Source: Terriglobia bacterium (lineage in GTDB: Bacteria > Acidobacteriota > Terriglobia > Bryobacterales > Bryobacteraceae). From it: a stretch of 43,084 nucleotides of DNA. The notes under the pieces are model-generated. The model searched no databases and had not been told where the DNA came from. It was given only the letters and a program-made list of their open reading frames with translations. The stretch's first letter is position 1, and every line of letters begins with the position of its first letter. Shown here one piece after another: positions 8,509 through 16,754 of the stretch. The position numbers and the translations under genes are program-made. The stretch is from the NCBI GenBank assembly GCA_020073325.1, contig JAIQFJ010000003.1:1-43084 (forward strand). The letters are read 5' to 3'.

Positions 8509-9666
8509 CTACAGGTAGCTCAGCCACCAGTCGCGCCGCGACGCTTTAAGCATCGCAAAACGGCGGCACAGCGGATAAAGTCCCACGACAATCGAGATCC
8601 AGACCGCGTAGGCCACCCATAGGTCGTAGCCGAAGCCGGACGGGAAAAGGTCGCGCGGTCCGCCCATCGACGGGATTGGATGGAAAATAAACGACCACGC
8701 CGGGCTTCCATAGCGAAGCAGCGCCAAAGCTGCCGCGATGAGGTGCGCCGCGAAGAAATGCAGGACGAAGTAGAACAGCGGCACGCGTCCGAAGACGATC
8801 AGCGGATTGGGGAAAGCCGGCGGATGCCGCTCGAACCAGACCAGCGCGAACATCGCCGGGCCGAGCGTCATCAGCAGAAAATCAAGCGACGGCGGATACT
8901 TCGTACAGTTCAGGAACGACAGCGCCGGAAGTTTCTGAGCCGACCACCGGACCGGGTCGCCGTACACATTCATCCAGCGAAGGACCAGAAAAGCGGCGAT
9001 CATCGCGGTGCCTGTCGTGAGAAGAATGCGTTCCCGGCGCCCGGCATCGATGGTGTAAAGCCGTCCGAAGCAGAACCCCAGCGCCATCACGCCGATCCAG
9101 GGAATCAGCGGGTAGGCCGAAACGACGGTCATGCCTCCGATCACGATCGCGCCGGACTGATGCAGCGAAATCCATAGCCGGGACGTGACGCCGTCGCCCA
9201 GATTGTGCAGCGCGATCATGCCGACGCTGACGATCGCCAGCACGCTTTCCGGCAGCCAGACGAGCGCCGCCAACACGACCATACACGCGCCGAGCGCCCA
9301 CAACACCACCAGCAAAATCGGGTTCGACTTCGAAAATCCGAAATCGTAGGCGATCTGCATGACGGTCAATTCCAGGACGATCAGCCAGAAACCGCGCGTC
9401 AGCAGAAATGTCGATAGCTGCCCGCGCGTCCTTCCGTTGCGCCACCACAGAAATGCGCCCATTCCGGCGGTGAACATGAAAACGGGCGCGCAGAAATGCG
9501 TGATCCAGCGGGTGAAGAAAAGAACCGGCGTAGTCTGCGAAAGATCGGTCGGCGAAAACGACATCGCGCCGCGGTGAATAAAATCGCGCACGTGGTCGAG
9601 CGCCATGATGATCATGACGGCTCCGCGCACTGCGTCGATGGAGGCCAGCCGCGCGGTTTTCGCCAA
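8509..9666 (-). CDS. DUF1624/HGSNAT-like multi-pass membrane acyltransferase
   Basis: A 385-residue integral membrane protein with about ten hydrophobic segments. The N-terminal signature RLASIDAVRGAVMIIMALDHVRDF is typical of the heparan-alpha-glucosaminide N-acetyltransferase-like (DUF1624) family, with the conserved Asp, Arg and His of the first membrane helix. A second motif, THFCAPVFMFTAGMGAFLW, also fits. Family members are thought to move acyl groups across the membrane to sugars; the substrate here is unknown. The start is TTG at 9666, four bases beyond the stop codon of the preceding gene, so the two are very likely co-transcribed. Bacterial members are rarely characterised, so the acyltransferase role is inference from the family. 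Confidence 0.85.
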   Translation of the reverse strand: MAKTARLASIDAVRGAVMIIMALDHVRDFIHRGAMSFSPTDLSQTTPVLFFTRWITHFCAPVFMFTAGMGAFLWWRNGRTRGQLSTFLLTRGFWLIVLELTVMQIAYDFGFSKSNPILLVVLWALGACMVVLAALVWLPESVLAIVSVGMIALHNLGDGVTSRLWISLHQSGAIVIGGMTVVSAYPLIPWIGVMALGFCFGRLYTIDAGRRERILLTTGTAMIAAFLVLRWMNVYGDPVRWSAQKLPALSFLNCTKYPPSLDFLLMTLGPAMFALVWFERHPPAFPNPLIVFGRVPLFYFVLHFFAAHLIAAALALLRYGSPAWSFIFHPIPSMGGPRDLFPSGFGYDLWVAYAVWISIVVGLYPLCRRFAMLKASRRDWWLSYL

Positions 9667-9669
9667 GCG

Positions 9670-10254
9670 TCACATCTCCAGCTTGCCGTTGACGATCATG
9701 TCCTTCACGCGAAACTCGACCGTGCGAAACGGGATTGCGACACCCGGAATGTAGAGATCGAACGTGACGGTCTTGTCGTTCTCCTTCACTTCGCGCGGAA
9801 ACGCGATCCGCAGGTAGGGATCGCCGGGCGAGGGCGGAAAATGGCCGCTCATTTTGATTTTCCTCCGGCCGATGCGCATCACGCTCTGCTCTTCCATCTC
9901 ACGCGTCGACTGGCTGTCGTCGAATGCGCGCGCGTTGCCGGTGGGGATCGCCAGCACGATCTGCGTCGCGCGATTTTCTTCGAACCATGCGCGGTATTCC
10001 TCGGCCAGCAGGTCGGGCGGAGCATCCGGACGCTTGGCCCTATGCCGCCGATCCCGTTCGAGTTCCGCCTTCGCCATCGGGGCCGCGGTCGCGAAATAAG
10101 CGGGGACGGCGGGCGCGCTCGCGGGAGCGACCAGCGCCTGTGCCCACGGCGAATCCGTAAACATCTGCGCGAGTTCTTCCTCACTCCAATCCGCCGGAGC
10201 CTTGGCTTCCCAGAACGGAGCCGCGAACAAAAGAACCAGCGCCAGAAAATTCAT
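9670..10254 (-). CDS. Small secreted protein of unknown function
   Basis: A 194-residue protein with a short signal peptide (MNFLALVLLFAAPFWEAKA). The mature N-terminus contains a W-S-x-E-E-L ... F-x-x-S-P-W-A pattern (DWSEEELAQMFTDSPWA), which I associate with uncharacterised Acidobacteriota secreted proteins. The C-terminal half is beta-rich (YLRIAFPREV, VTFDLYIPGV, VEFRVKDMIVNGKLEM). No catalytic motif or domain of known function is visible. Its ATG overlaps the stop codon of the PLP-enzyme gene (ATGA), and its own stop is followed within four bases by the DUF1624 gene, placing it inside a compact minus-strand series. Confidence 0.75.
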   Translation of the reverse strand: MNFLALVLLFAAPFWEAKAPADWSEEELAQMFTDSPWAQALVAPASAPAVPAYFATAAPMAKAELERDRRHRAKRPDAPPDLLAEEYRAWFEENRATQIVLAIPTGNARAFDDSQSTREMEEQSVMRIGRRKIKMSGHFPPSPGDPYLRIAFPREVKENDKTVTFDLYIPGVAIPFRTVEFRVKDMIVNGKLEM

Positions 10255-11207
10255 AAACTCGCGAGTGTTTCGAAATCCACATTGCCCCCCGAGATGATCA
10301 CGCCGACGCGCTTCACTCCCGCAGGCAATTTTTTGAAGAACACCGCGGCCGGCGCGACGGCGCCGCTCGGCTCGACCAGAATTTTCAGCCGCAGCAGCAT
10401 AAACTTCACCATCTCACGAATTTCCTCTTCAGAGACGAGGAGCATCTGCTCGACGTTTCGCTGAATGATGGGAAACGTCAGCGCGCCGGGGCTTACCGAT
10501 CGCAGCCCGTCCGCGATGGTCGAGGGGATCTGGATCCGGACGCGCTCGCCTTTCTGGAACGATTGGTAGGTATCGCTGGCCAGTTCCGGCTCGATGCCGA
10601 AGATGCGAATCGACGGGCGCAGATGTTTCGCGGCGATCGAGGAGCCGGCCATCAAGCCTCCGCCGCCGGTACATACGGCGAGCGCGTCCAGGTCCGGAAC
10701 TTCTTCGAGCAATTCTTTCGCGGCGGTGCCTTGACCGGCGATGGTCCAGGGATGATCGTAGGGCGGCACGATGGTGGCGCCGGATTCTTTGGCGATCTGC
10801 TCGGCCAGCCCTTCGCGATTGCCCGCGAATCGATCGTAGGTGACAATACTGGCGCCCCGCGCGCGCGTCCCTTCCATTTTCGACCGCGGAGCGTCCTGCG
10901 GCATCACGACCGTCGCGGGCGCGCCGACGAATTGCGCCGCAATCGCCACGGCCTGCGCGTGATTGCCCGAAGAATGCGCGACAACTCCCTTGGCCAACTG
11001 CTCTTTCGACATCGAAAAGATGAAGTTCGACGCGCCGCGGATCTTGAATGCCCCGCCCTTCTGCAGGTTTTCGCACTTGAAAAACGCCGCGACTCCGGCC
11101 GCCGCGTCGAAGCTGGCGGACGTCATCACCGGGGTCCGTTTGGCGATCGGGCGAATCCGTTCCGCGGCCTGGCGGACTTGTTCGAAGTTGATGTCAGTAT
11201 CCGGCAT
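10251..11207 (-). CDS. PLP-dependent serine racemase / threonine dehydratase-like enzyme
   Basis: A 318-residue fold-type II PLP enzyme. The Schiff-base lysine is Lys55 in GGAFKIRGAS. The phosphate- or substrate-binding loop SSGNHAQ is at 79-85, a glycine loop TGGGGL lies near residue 183, and SGGNVD is at the C-terminus. It lacks the C-terminal ACT-like regulatory domain of biosynthetic IlvA, so it resembles catabolic threonine/serine dehydratases. GAFK rather than GSFK points towards the serine racemase / threo-3-hydroxyaspartate ammonia-lyase subgroup. Sequence alone cannot decide between racemase and dehydratase activity. It overlaps the D-2-hydroxyacid dehydrogenase gene by 14 bases. A deaminase product such as 2-oxoacid could feed that dehydrogenase, but this is speculation. 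Confidence 0.9.
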   Translation of the reverse strand: MPDTDINFEQVRQAAERIRPIAKRTPVMTSASFDAAAGVAAFFKCENLQKGGAFKIRGASNFIFSMSKEQLAKGVVAHSSGNHAQAVAIAAQFVGAPATVVMPQDAPRSKMEGTRARGASIVTYDRFAGNREGLAEQIAKESGATIVPPYDHPWTIAGQGTAAKELLEEVPDLDALAVCTGGGGLMAGSSIAAKHLRPSIRIFGIEPELASDTYQSFQKGERVRIQIPSTIADGLRSVSPGALTFPIIQRNVEQMLLVSEEEIREMVKFMLLRLKILVEPSGAVAPAAVFFKKLPAGVKRVGVIISGGNVDFETLASL

Positions 11208-12120
11208 GTTTATTCACCACATTTTGGAGCGGCTCGCCCTTGCGGAAGCGCTCGAAATTTTCGACGAAGAATTCCACCGCGAGCTCGCGCGAGTTCGGCA
11301 AATTGTCGGCGGTGTGCGGAGAAAGCAGAACGTTGTCCATTTTCCAGAAGGGGTGATCGGACGGCAGCGGCTCCTTCGCGAAAACATCGAGCGCGGCGCC
11401 GCGTAATCTTCCATTTTGCAGCGCTTCGATCAGCGCAGACTCGTCGATCACGGGACCGCGTCCCACGTTGATAATCACCGCTGACTTTTTCATCCGCGCG
11501 AGCCGCGGCGCGCCGATCAGGCCGCGCGTTTCGGGCGTCAGCGGCGCGGTAACAACGAGATAATCGCACGCGGCAAGCATCGTATCGAGATCGCCCGGCT
11601 GGCTGCGGCTCGACGTGAGGACGCGCATGCCGAACGCGGCCGCTCGTTCGCCCACAGCCCGGCCGATCGAGCCATGACCGACAATCGCCACGGTGCGTCC
11701 GTACAGTTCTTCGTGCTCGTAACGCTCCCAGAGCACAGCTTGTTGCTGATCGAGAATTTTGCGGAATTGATACGCGAAAAAGATCATCGCGCCGACGGCC
11801 CATTCGCCCAGCGGGCGCGCGAAGACGCCTCGTCCATTGGTCAGCGGAATGGGGCTATTTCTGATTTCCGGCGTGAGCACCGATTCGACGCCGGCGGCGA
11901 CTACGTGCGCCCAGCGAAGCCGCGTCGCGCGCGGAAATGTTTCGAGGAACAGCGAGGCGTCGCGGAAATCGCCGTTGAGCAGCACGTCGGCATTCGGCGC
12001 GGCGGCGAGGACCTTTTCGCGATCGCGGCTGACGATCAGATCTACGCCGGCAGGCAGTTTTTCGAGCGGTTGAAGATAGGAGGACCCCGGATCGGCGGTC
12101 ACCAGCAGGGTGATCGGCAT
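11194..12120 (-). CDS. D-2-hydroxyacid dehydrogenase (NAD-dependent)
   Basis: A 308-residue member of the D-isomer-specific 2-hydroxyacid dehydrogenase family, which interconverts 2-oxoacids and D-2-hydroxyacids with NAD(P)H. The Rossmann motif GHGSIG is at 148-153. The catalytic triad fits the family: Arg221 in INVGRGPVIDE, Glu250 in DVFAKEPLP, and His269 in LLSPHTAD. The N-terminal catalytic segment includes WAHVVAAGVE. The exact substrate (phosphoglycerate, glyoxylate, hydroxypyruvate or another) cannot be named; there is no C-terminal ACT domain as in long SerA. It sits 29 bases after the permease gene and overlaps the PLP-enzyme gene, so co-transcription is likely. Confidence 0.92.
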   Translation of the reverse strand: MPITLLVTADPGSSYLQPLEKLPAGVDLIVSRDREKVLAAAPNADVLLNGDFRDASLFLETFPRATRLRWAHVVAAGVESVLTPEIRNSPIPLTNGRGVFARPLGEWAVGAMIFFAYQFRKILDQQQAVLWERYEHEELYGRTVAIVGHGSIGRAVGERAAAFGMRVLTSSRSQPGDLDTMLAACDYLVVTAPLTPETRGLIGAPRLARMKKSAVIINVGRGPVIDESALIEALQNGRLRGAALDVFAKEPLPSDHPFWKMDNVLLSPHTADNLPNSRELAVEFFVENFERFRKGEPLQNVVNKHAGY

Positions 12121-12149
12121 GAAAAATCCAGGATAGCGTTAAATCGGCA

Positions 12150-14573
12150 CTACTCCTGACGGAGAGCTTGCAAAGGATCGATCCGCAGAACGCGGAGAGC
12201 GGGGATCATGCTCGCCAGCACCGCGATCGCCGCGAGAAGGCCGGCCACCGCCGCGTAGATCGACGCGTCCTGCTGGGCGTAGAGAAAATGCGCGAGCACA
12301 CGATTCGCATAAAGCGACGCGACGATCCCGACGGCTCCACTGGCGCACACCAGCACGACCGAGCGCTTCAACAGCAGCGTCACCACGCTTCCCGGGCGTG
12401 CGCCAAGCGCCATGCGGATCCCGATTTCCCGCGTCCGTTGCACCGCCGAATACGCCAGCAGTCCGTACAGTCCGAGCGCGCAGAGCAGCGCCGCCAACGC
12501 TCCCATCGCCGTGAGCGCGCCGGTGGTCAAGCGCAGCGGGGCGAGCGGAAGATCGAGAAACGCGCCGAGCGGCTGCGCGTCATAAATCGCCATTTCCGGA
12601 TCGAGTCCCGCGATCACCCGGCGTGCGTTCGCCAGCGCTTCATCGGCGGCAAGATGCGTGCGCAGGATTATCGAAATGCTGCTGTTGTATTGCTGTTCGG
12701 ACGATTCCCAGACGGCCGGCTGCGCGTCCTCGGTGATGCTCTGATATTTTCCGGTCTCAGCGACGCCGATAATCTGCCGGAATTCGCCGCCAGGCCCCAG
12801 GCGCATCCGTTTGCCGATCGGATTTTCGCCGGCCAGGAGTTTATCCGCGAATGCCTGATTGACGATCACCACCCGGGGCGCGCCCGCGCGGTCGCGCTCA
12901 TCGAAGTCGCGTCCGGCAAGAAGGCGCGTGCCCATGGCGCGAAAATATCCGGGGCTTGTTTGATACAGCGACGCGCTGATCAGGTCCGACGGCTTGGGGA
13001 TCGGCTTGCCTTCGACCGTCACCGTACTGTTCGACTGATCGATGGAAAGCGGAATCGAGTTCGCCGCCGCGACGGCTTCGACGCCGGGCATGGCTCGCAA
13101 TTTTGCGAGCAGGTCGCGTTCAAAACTGCGTCCGCGCTCCAGGTTGTATCCGCGCATCGCGCGGTCCATGCGCAAAACGACGGCGCGATCCGGATCGAAG
13201 CCGAAGCGCATCGCCAACGTCTGTCGCAACGTCCGGACCATCATGACGGATCCGGCCAGCAGAACCATGCAAACCGCGATCTGGATGCCGACGTACACGT
13301 CGCGCAAGTGCACTCCGCGGGCAAATCCGGTGGCGGACTCGTTTTTGAGCGAGGACGCGATGTCGACCGATGCCGCGCGCAGCGAGGGAATGATCCCTGA
13401 AAGCATCGCCGCGAGCAGAGCCGCGGAAATTCCAAAGGCGAGCACGCGCCAGTCCGGCGAAAATTTTGCCAGCGGAAATTGCGCGGCGGGCAGTTCAGCC
13501 TGGATCGCGTCGCTCAGCCACAGAGCGGTCAGCATTCCGAGCGCGGCTCCGGCGATGCCAAGGACCAGGCTCTCGATCAGCATTAATCGCACGATGACGC
13601 CGCGGCCCGCGCCGATCGCGAGCCGAATCGCCATTTCCTTGCGGCGGTCGGCCGCGTGCGCCAGAACCAGGCCAGAAAGATTCGTGCAGGCGACGAACAG
13701 CGTCAGCAAAGCGACCACCAGCAGCGCGACTCCCATTCCCAGCACGGGTCCGCGCAGCATGTTGCCGAACAACCCGGGCGCGGACAGACGAATGCGGAAA
13801 CCTTCGTTGTAATCGGGATGCTCGCGAGCCATCTGCGACGCGAGCACGGTCAACGAAGCCTCCGCCTGCGGTTTTGAAATTCCGGGCTTCAGCCGCGCGA
13901 TGAGCCAGGCGTTGCGATCCTGCCGCAGCGGACGCCAGTCGCGGCCCTCGATGGTTTGAATGACGGAGAACGGCACCCAGACCTCGGCGGCAAAAAATCG
14001 CTCCGTGCCGATGAAGCCCGCCGGCGCGACGCCGACGATGGTGAATCGTTCGCCATTGATCTTGACGTTCCTGCCGATCACCGCCGGGTCCGAAGCGAAC
14101 TGGCGCTGCCACAATCCGTAGCTCAGCACGGCGACCGGCGCAGGCGCGCTGCCGTCGTCTTCGGCGCCGACGAATCGCCCGAGCGCCGGTGAGATGCCGA
14201 GCGTCTCAAAATAATTTCCCGAAACCAGGTAGCCCCAGATGCGCGTATTCTGGCCCGCCGCGGCGGCCGTACTCAGAGCCATGGGCATCGCGCGCATCGC
14301 CGCGATACCGCTGAAAACCTGGTTGCGATCGCGAATGTCGAGGTAATCGGGATAGGACGATTGCGGCGCGGAAGAAATTTTTCCGAAATTCAGCGTCACC
14401 ACCCGGCCGGGGTCCGCAATCGGCAGCGGCTTGATCAGAAACGCGTTGACGAAGGTGAAAATCGCGGCGTTGAATCCGACTCCCAGTGCGAGCGTGACCA
14501 GCGCCGTCACCAGAAATCCGGGCTTGCGGGCCAGCCGGCGCGTCGCGTAAATCACGTCCTTCCACAAAGGCAT
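12150..14573 (-). CDS. MacB/FtsX-type ABC transporter permease (ADOP-like)
   Basis: An 807-residue permease when started at the ATG at 14573 (MPLWKDVIYATRRLARKPGF), which has GAGG just upstream and gives the standard N-terminus. An earlier ATG at 14612 adds a cysteine-containing leader with no ribosome binding site. It has two copies of the MacB_PCD plus FtsX module: a first membrane segment (LVTALVTLALGVGFNAAIF), a periplasmic domain, three helices near 285-420, then a second copy ending in the FtsX helices GIRMALGARPGSV. This layout is the acidobacterial duplicated orphan permease (ADOP) family. Unlike the permease at 32559-35180 it lacks the ~60-residue cytoplasmic lead and has no PadR gene beside it. 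No ATPase gene is adjacent. Substrate unknown. Confidence 0.92.
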   Translation of the reverse strand: MPLWKDVIYATRRLARKPGFLVTALVTLALGVGFNAAIFTFVNAFLIKPLPIADPGRVVTLNFGKISSAPQSSYPDYLDIRDRNQVFSGIAAMRAMPMALSTAAAAGQNTRIWGYLVSGNYFETLGISPALGRFVGAEDDGSAPAPVAVLSYGLWQRQFASDPAVIGRNVKINGERFTIVGVAPAGFIGTERFFAAEVWVPFSVIQTIEGRDWRPLRQDRNAWLIARLKPGISKPQAEASLTVLASQMAREHPDYNEGFRIRLSAPGLFGNMLRGPVLGMGVALLVVALLTLFVACTNLSGLVLAHAADRRKEMAIRLAIGAGRGVIVRLMLIESLVLGIAGAALGMLTALWLSDAIQAELPAAQFPLAKFSPDWRVLAFGISAALLAAMLSGIIPSLRAASVDIASSLKNESATGFARGVHLRDVYVGIQIAVCMVLLAGSVMMVRTLRQTLAMRFGFDPDRAVVLRMDRAMRGYNLERGRSFERDLLAKLRAMPGVEAVAAANSIPLSIDQSNSTVTVEGKPIPKPSDLISASLYQTSPGYFRAMGTRLLAGRDFDERDRAGAPRVVIVNQAFADKLLAGENPIGKRMRLGPGGEFRQIIGVAETGKYQSITEDAQPAVWESSEQQYNSSISIILRTHLAADEALANARRVIAGLDPEMAIYDAQPLGAFLDLPLAPLRLTTGALTAMGALAALLCALGLYGLLAYSAVQRTREIGIRMALGARPGSVVTLLLKRSVVLVCASGAVGIVASLYANRVLAHFLYAQQDASIYAAVAGLLAAIAVLASMIPALRVLRIDPLQALRQE

Positions 14574-14701
14574 GGCCTCGCCGCAGCACGTGTATTTCCA
14601 CGCGGCCGTCATTGCGATGAGCGAGATCGAATGCGCCGGTTGTTCGCGACCGCGACAGGCTGTTCAATTGCGGACACCGGCCGCGATTTACATTAGTAGG
14701 A

Positions 14702-15337
14702 ATGGAATCCTACGCCCCCACAGCCAAGACCAAGCTCGGCCGCTATCCCGTGCGCGGAGTTTTCGACAAAGCACAGGTGCACGCGATCCTCGACGAAGGA
14801 TTTTTGTGCCACGTCGGTTTCATCGTCGGCGGCCAGCCGTTCGTCATTCCCACAGGCTACGCGCGGTCGGGCGAGCGGATCTATATTCATGGGTCGGCGG
14901 CCAGCCGCATGCTGCGCACGCTCGACGCGGGGGTCGACGTGTGCGTCACGGTGACGCTGCTCGACGGGCTGGTGCTGGCGCGCAGCGGATTCCATCATTC
15001 GATGAACTACAGGTCCGTGGTGGTGTTGGGCAAGGCGCGCCTGGTGACGGATCCGCAGGAAAAGATCGTGGCGCTGCGGTGCTTCACCAATCACATCGTA
15101 CCGGGACGCTGGGACACGATTCGCCCGCCGACGGAGCAGGAATTGAAGGCGACCAGCGTGCTCGCGCTGGAACTGTCCGAAGTGTCGGCGAAGATGAGAA
15201 GCGGTCCGCCGATCGACGATGAGGAAGATTACGCGTTACCGGTTTGGGCGGGCGTCGTTCCGGTGCACACCGAGTTCGGGCCTCCGGTGGCGGATCCGCG
15301 AGCATTGCCCGGAATCAAGTTCGAGTATTCGCGTTAA
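14702..15337 (+). CDS. PNPOx-like flavin/nucleotide-binding protein
   Basis: A 211-residue protein of the pyridoxamine 5'-phosphate oxidase-like split-barrel family (Pyridox_ox_2 type). Typical features are FLCHVGFIVGGQPFVIPTGY near the N-terminus, IYIHGSAASRMLR, VTVTLLDGLVLARSGFHHSMNYRSVVVLG in the middle, and PGRWDTIRPPTEQEL. Members bind FMN or a deazaflavin; this subgroup has no proven substrate. No signal peptide is visible, so it is probably cytoplasmic. TAGGA lies immediately before the ATG, too close for a standard ribosome binding site. The gene diverges from the permease across 128 bases holding no other feature I can support, and converges on the PilZ fusion gene 14 bases downstream. 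Confidence 0.87.
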   Translation: MESYAPTAKTKLGRYPVRGVFDKAQVHAILDEGFLCHVGFIVGGQPFVIPTGYARSGERIYIHGSAASRMLRTLDAGVDVCVTVTLLDGLVLARSGFHHSMNYRSVVVLGKARLVTDPQEKIVALRCFTNHIVPGRWDTIRPPTEQELKATSVLALELSEVSAKMRSGPPIDDEEDYALPVWAGVVPVHTEFGPPVADPRALPGIKFEYSR

Positions 15338-15351
15338 CTCGCGCGTTGTTC

Positions 15352-16635
15352 TTACGGCTCCACCGGATCCGCGTCATGCCACGGAACCACGTGCATCCCG
15401 CCCGGCTCCAGTTTCACAAGCCGCAGCGCGCGGCCCGGGCTGATCGTGCACGGTTTTCCGTCCAGCGTCAACTCGACTCCGTCGGCTTTTCCCAGGTGAA
15501 TGTAGCTCAGCTTCTGGAAATCGATCTCGCGAGTCTCGCCGGCTTGCAGAAGTTTCGCGAACAGCGGAACGCCGTCGGCGGAGGCCGAAATCCAGCTCGA
15601 GATGGTCACTTTGAGCTGCGCGCGGTGCATTCCCGGCTTGACCGCGGGAGCCGCTTCGGCGGGCTTCGCGGCAACGGGCTTTTCCGGAGCCGGGCTCGGT
15701 TTCGCGACCACCGGCGGGGCAGACGGTTGCTCGGGAGCAGGCGCCGCCGGCGACGAGATCACCACTTTGGGAACGGTCGCCGTCTCGATGACCATCGGCG
15801 CGCTCGATTGCGCACGGCTGCGCGAATGCAGAACGCCGAAGGCGATTCCCACAGCGACGACGAATCCCGCGGCCAGCGCGACAGGGACCCTCCAGCTTCG
15901 CTGCGGCAACTCTTCTTCCTGCGCCACCGGTGCCGGAACCGGAAGGGGCTCGAATGGCGCAGCGGCTCGCGGGTTGAAATTCGTGCGTTCGTCGACGCCC
16001 GGTTCAGCGGCGGAGAGTTCAGGTTCGCGTTCCGGCGCCGGAATCGCCGGCGGCTCGTACGGCGCGGCGGCGACCGGCTCCGGTTCCAAGTGCTCCGGCT
16101 CGGGCGAATGGACAACTGGCTCGATCCGCTCAAGCTGCGGCACGATCGCGACGGGCGATGGTTCCGGCGCGGCGACAGGTTCCGGCTCGGGCGACGGCTG
16201 CAGGGCCGCGATCTCCGGTTCAGGAACGGGCGCCGCAACAGGCTCAGGCTTGCGCACAATATTCGCGATCTTCTCGCGCAGATACTCCAGCGACTCGCCG
16301 TTTTCCGAATACTCCGGCAACCCCTCAAGAATCTTCTCGAGCCGCTCGATGCGCGATTGCGGCAGCGCGCTCTTCATCATTTCATGGACGCGCCGCAAGC
16401 CCAGCGAATATTTGTCGCCCCGCTCTTGCGTGTAGCGCGTTTCGGCGAGGATCAGATGATCTTCCAATTCCACCAGCACCGTTTCGCCCGCGGGCAGCGG
16501 CGAATCGACCACGGCGCGCATCCCGGTGGCCGACACGTCCACCAGAACGCTGGGAATCTCGCTGCGCTCCGGATCGAGCGGAATCAGTTTCGCCGGCGCG
16601 CTGACATGAAATCGCGGTTCGCTTCGGAGTTCCAT
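15352..16635 (-). CDS. PilZ domain - transmembrane - RodZ-like (DUF4115) fusion protein
   Basis: A 427-residue protein with an unusual architecture. The N-terminus is a PilZ domain with both c-di-GMP-binding motifs: RSEPR (Arg4, Arg8) and DVSATG (Asp33, Ser35, Gly38). A long Pro/Glu/Ala linker covers ~125-245, one transmembrane helix VALAAGFVVAVGIAFGVL is at ~252-269, a second Pro/Ala linker follows, and residues ~336-410 form a beta-domain. That domain (SSWISASADGVPLFAKLLQAG, then IHLGKADGVELTLDGKP) closely resembles the extracytoplasmic DUF4115 domain of RodZ. The predicted topology puts PilZ in the cytoplasm and the RodZ-like domain in the periplasm. The cytoplasmic HTH domain of true RodZ is replaced by PilZ. 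A role in coupling c-di-GMP to the cell envelope is inference. Confidence 0.85.
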   Translation of the reverse strand: MELRSEPRFHVSAPAKLIPLDPERSEIPSVLVDVSATGMRAVVDSPLPAGETVLVELEDHLILAETRYTQERGDKYSLGLRRVHEMMKSALPQSRIERLEKILEGLPEYSENGESLEYLREKIANIVRKPEPVAAPVPEPEIAALQPSPEPEPVAAPEPSPVAIVPQLERIEPVVHSPEPEHLEPEPVAAAPYEPPAIPAPEREPELSAAEPGVDERTNFNPRAAAPFEPLPVPAPVAQEEELPQRSWRVPVALAAGFVVAVGIAFGVLHSRSRAQSSAPMVIETATVPKVVISSPAAPAPEQPSAPPVVAKPSPAPEKPVAAKPAEAAPAVKPGMHRAQLKVTISSWISASADGVPLFAKLLQAGETREIDFQKLSYIHLGKADGVELTLDGKPCTISPGRALRLVKLEPGGMHVVPWHDADPVEP

Positions 16636-16685
16636 CGCGCCTTAGATCGGCATTTCTCTCCGGAAAGCTTAGTACTCGCCCCACC

Positions 16686-16707
16686 GGAAATGTTTTAAAC
16701 ACTTTCC
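16686..16707. promoter_or_regulatory. AT-rich imperfect dyad between divergent genes
   Basis: In the 119-base gap between the PilZ fusion gene and the oligopeptidase gene, GGAAATGTTTTAAACACTTTCC is dyad-symmetric: GGAAA and TTTCC arms and a TTTAAA centre, with three mismatched pairs between. It sits in a locally AT-rich stretch that must contain promoters for both genes. An operator or overlapping promoters are both plausible. Confidence 0.25.
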
Positions 16708-16754
16708 TTACAAAATTTTGCGACCGAAAAACGATACGCTGTGGACAGCACAAT

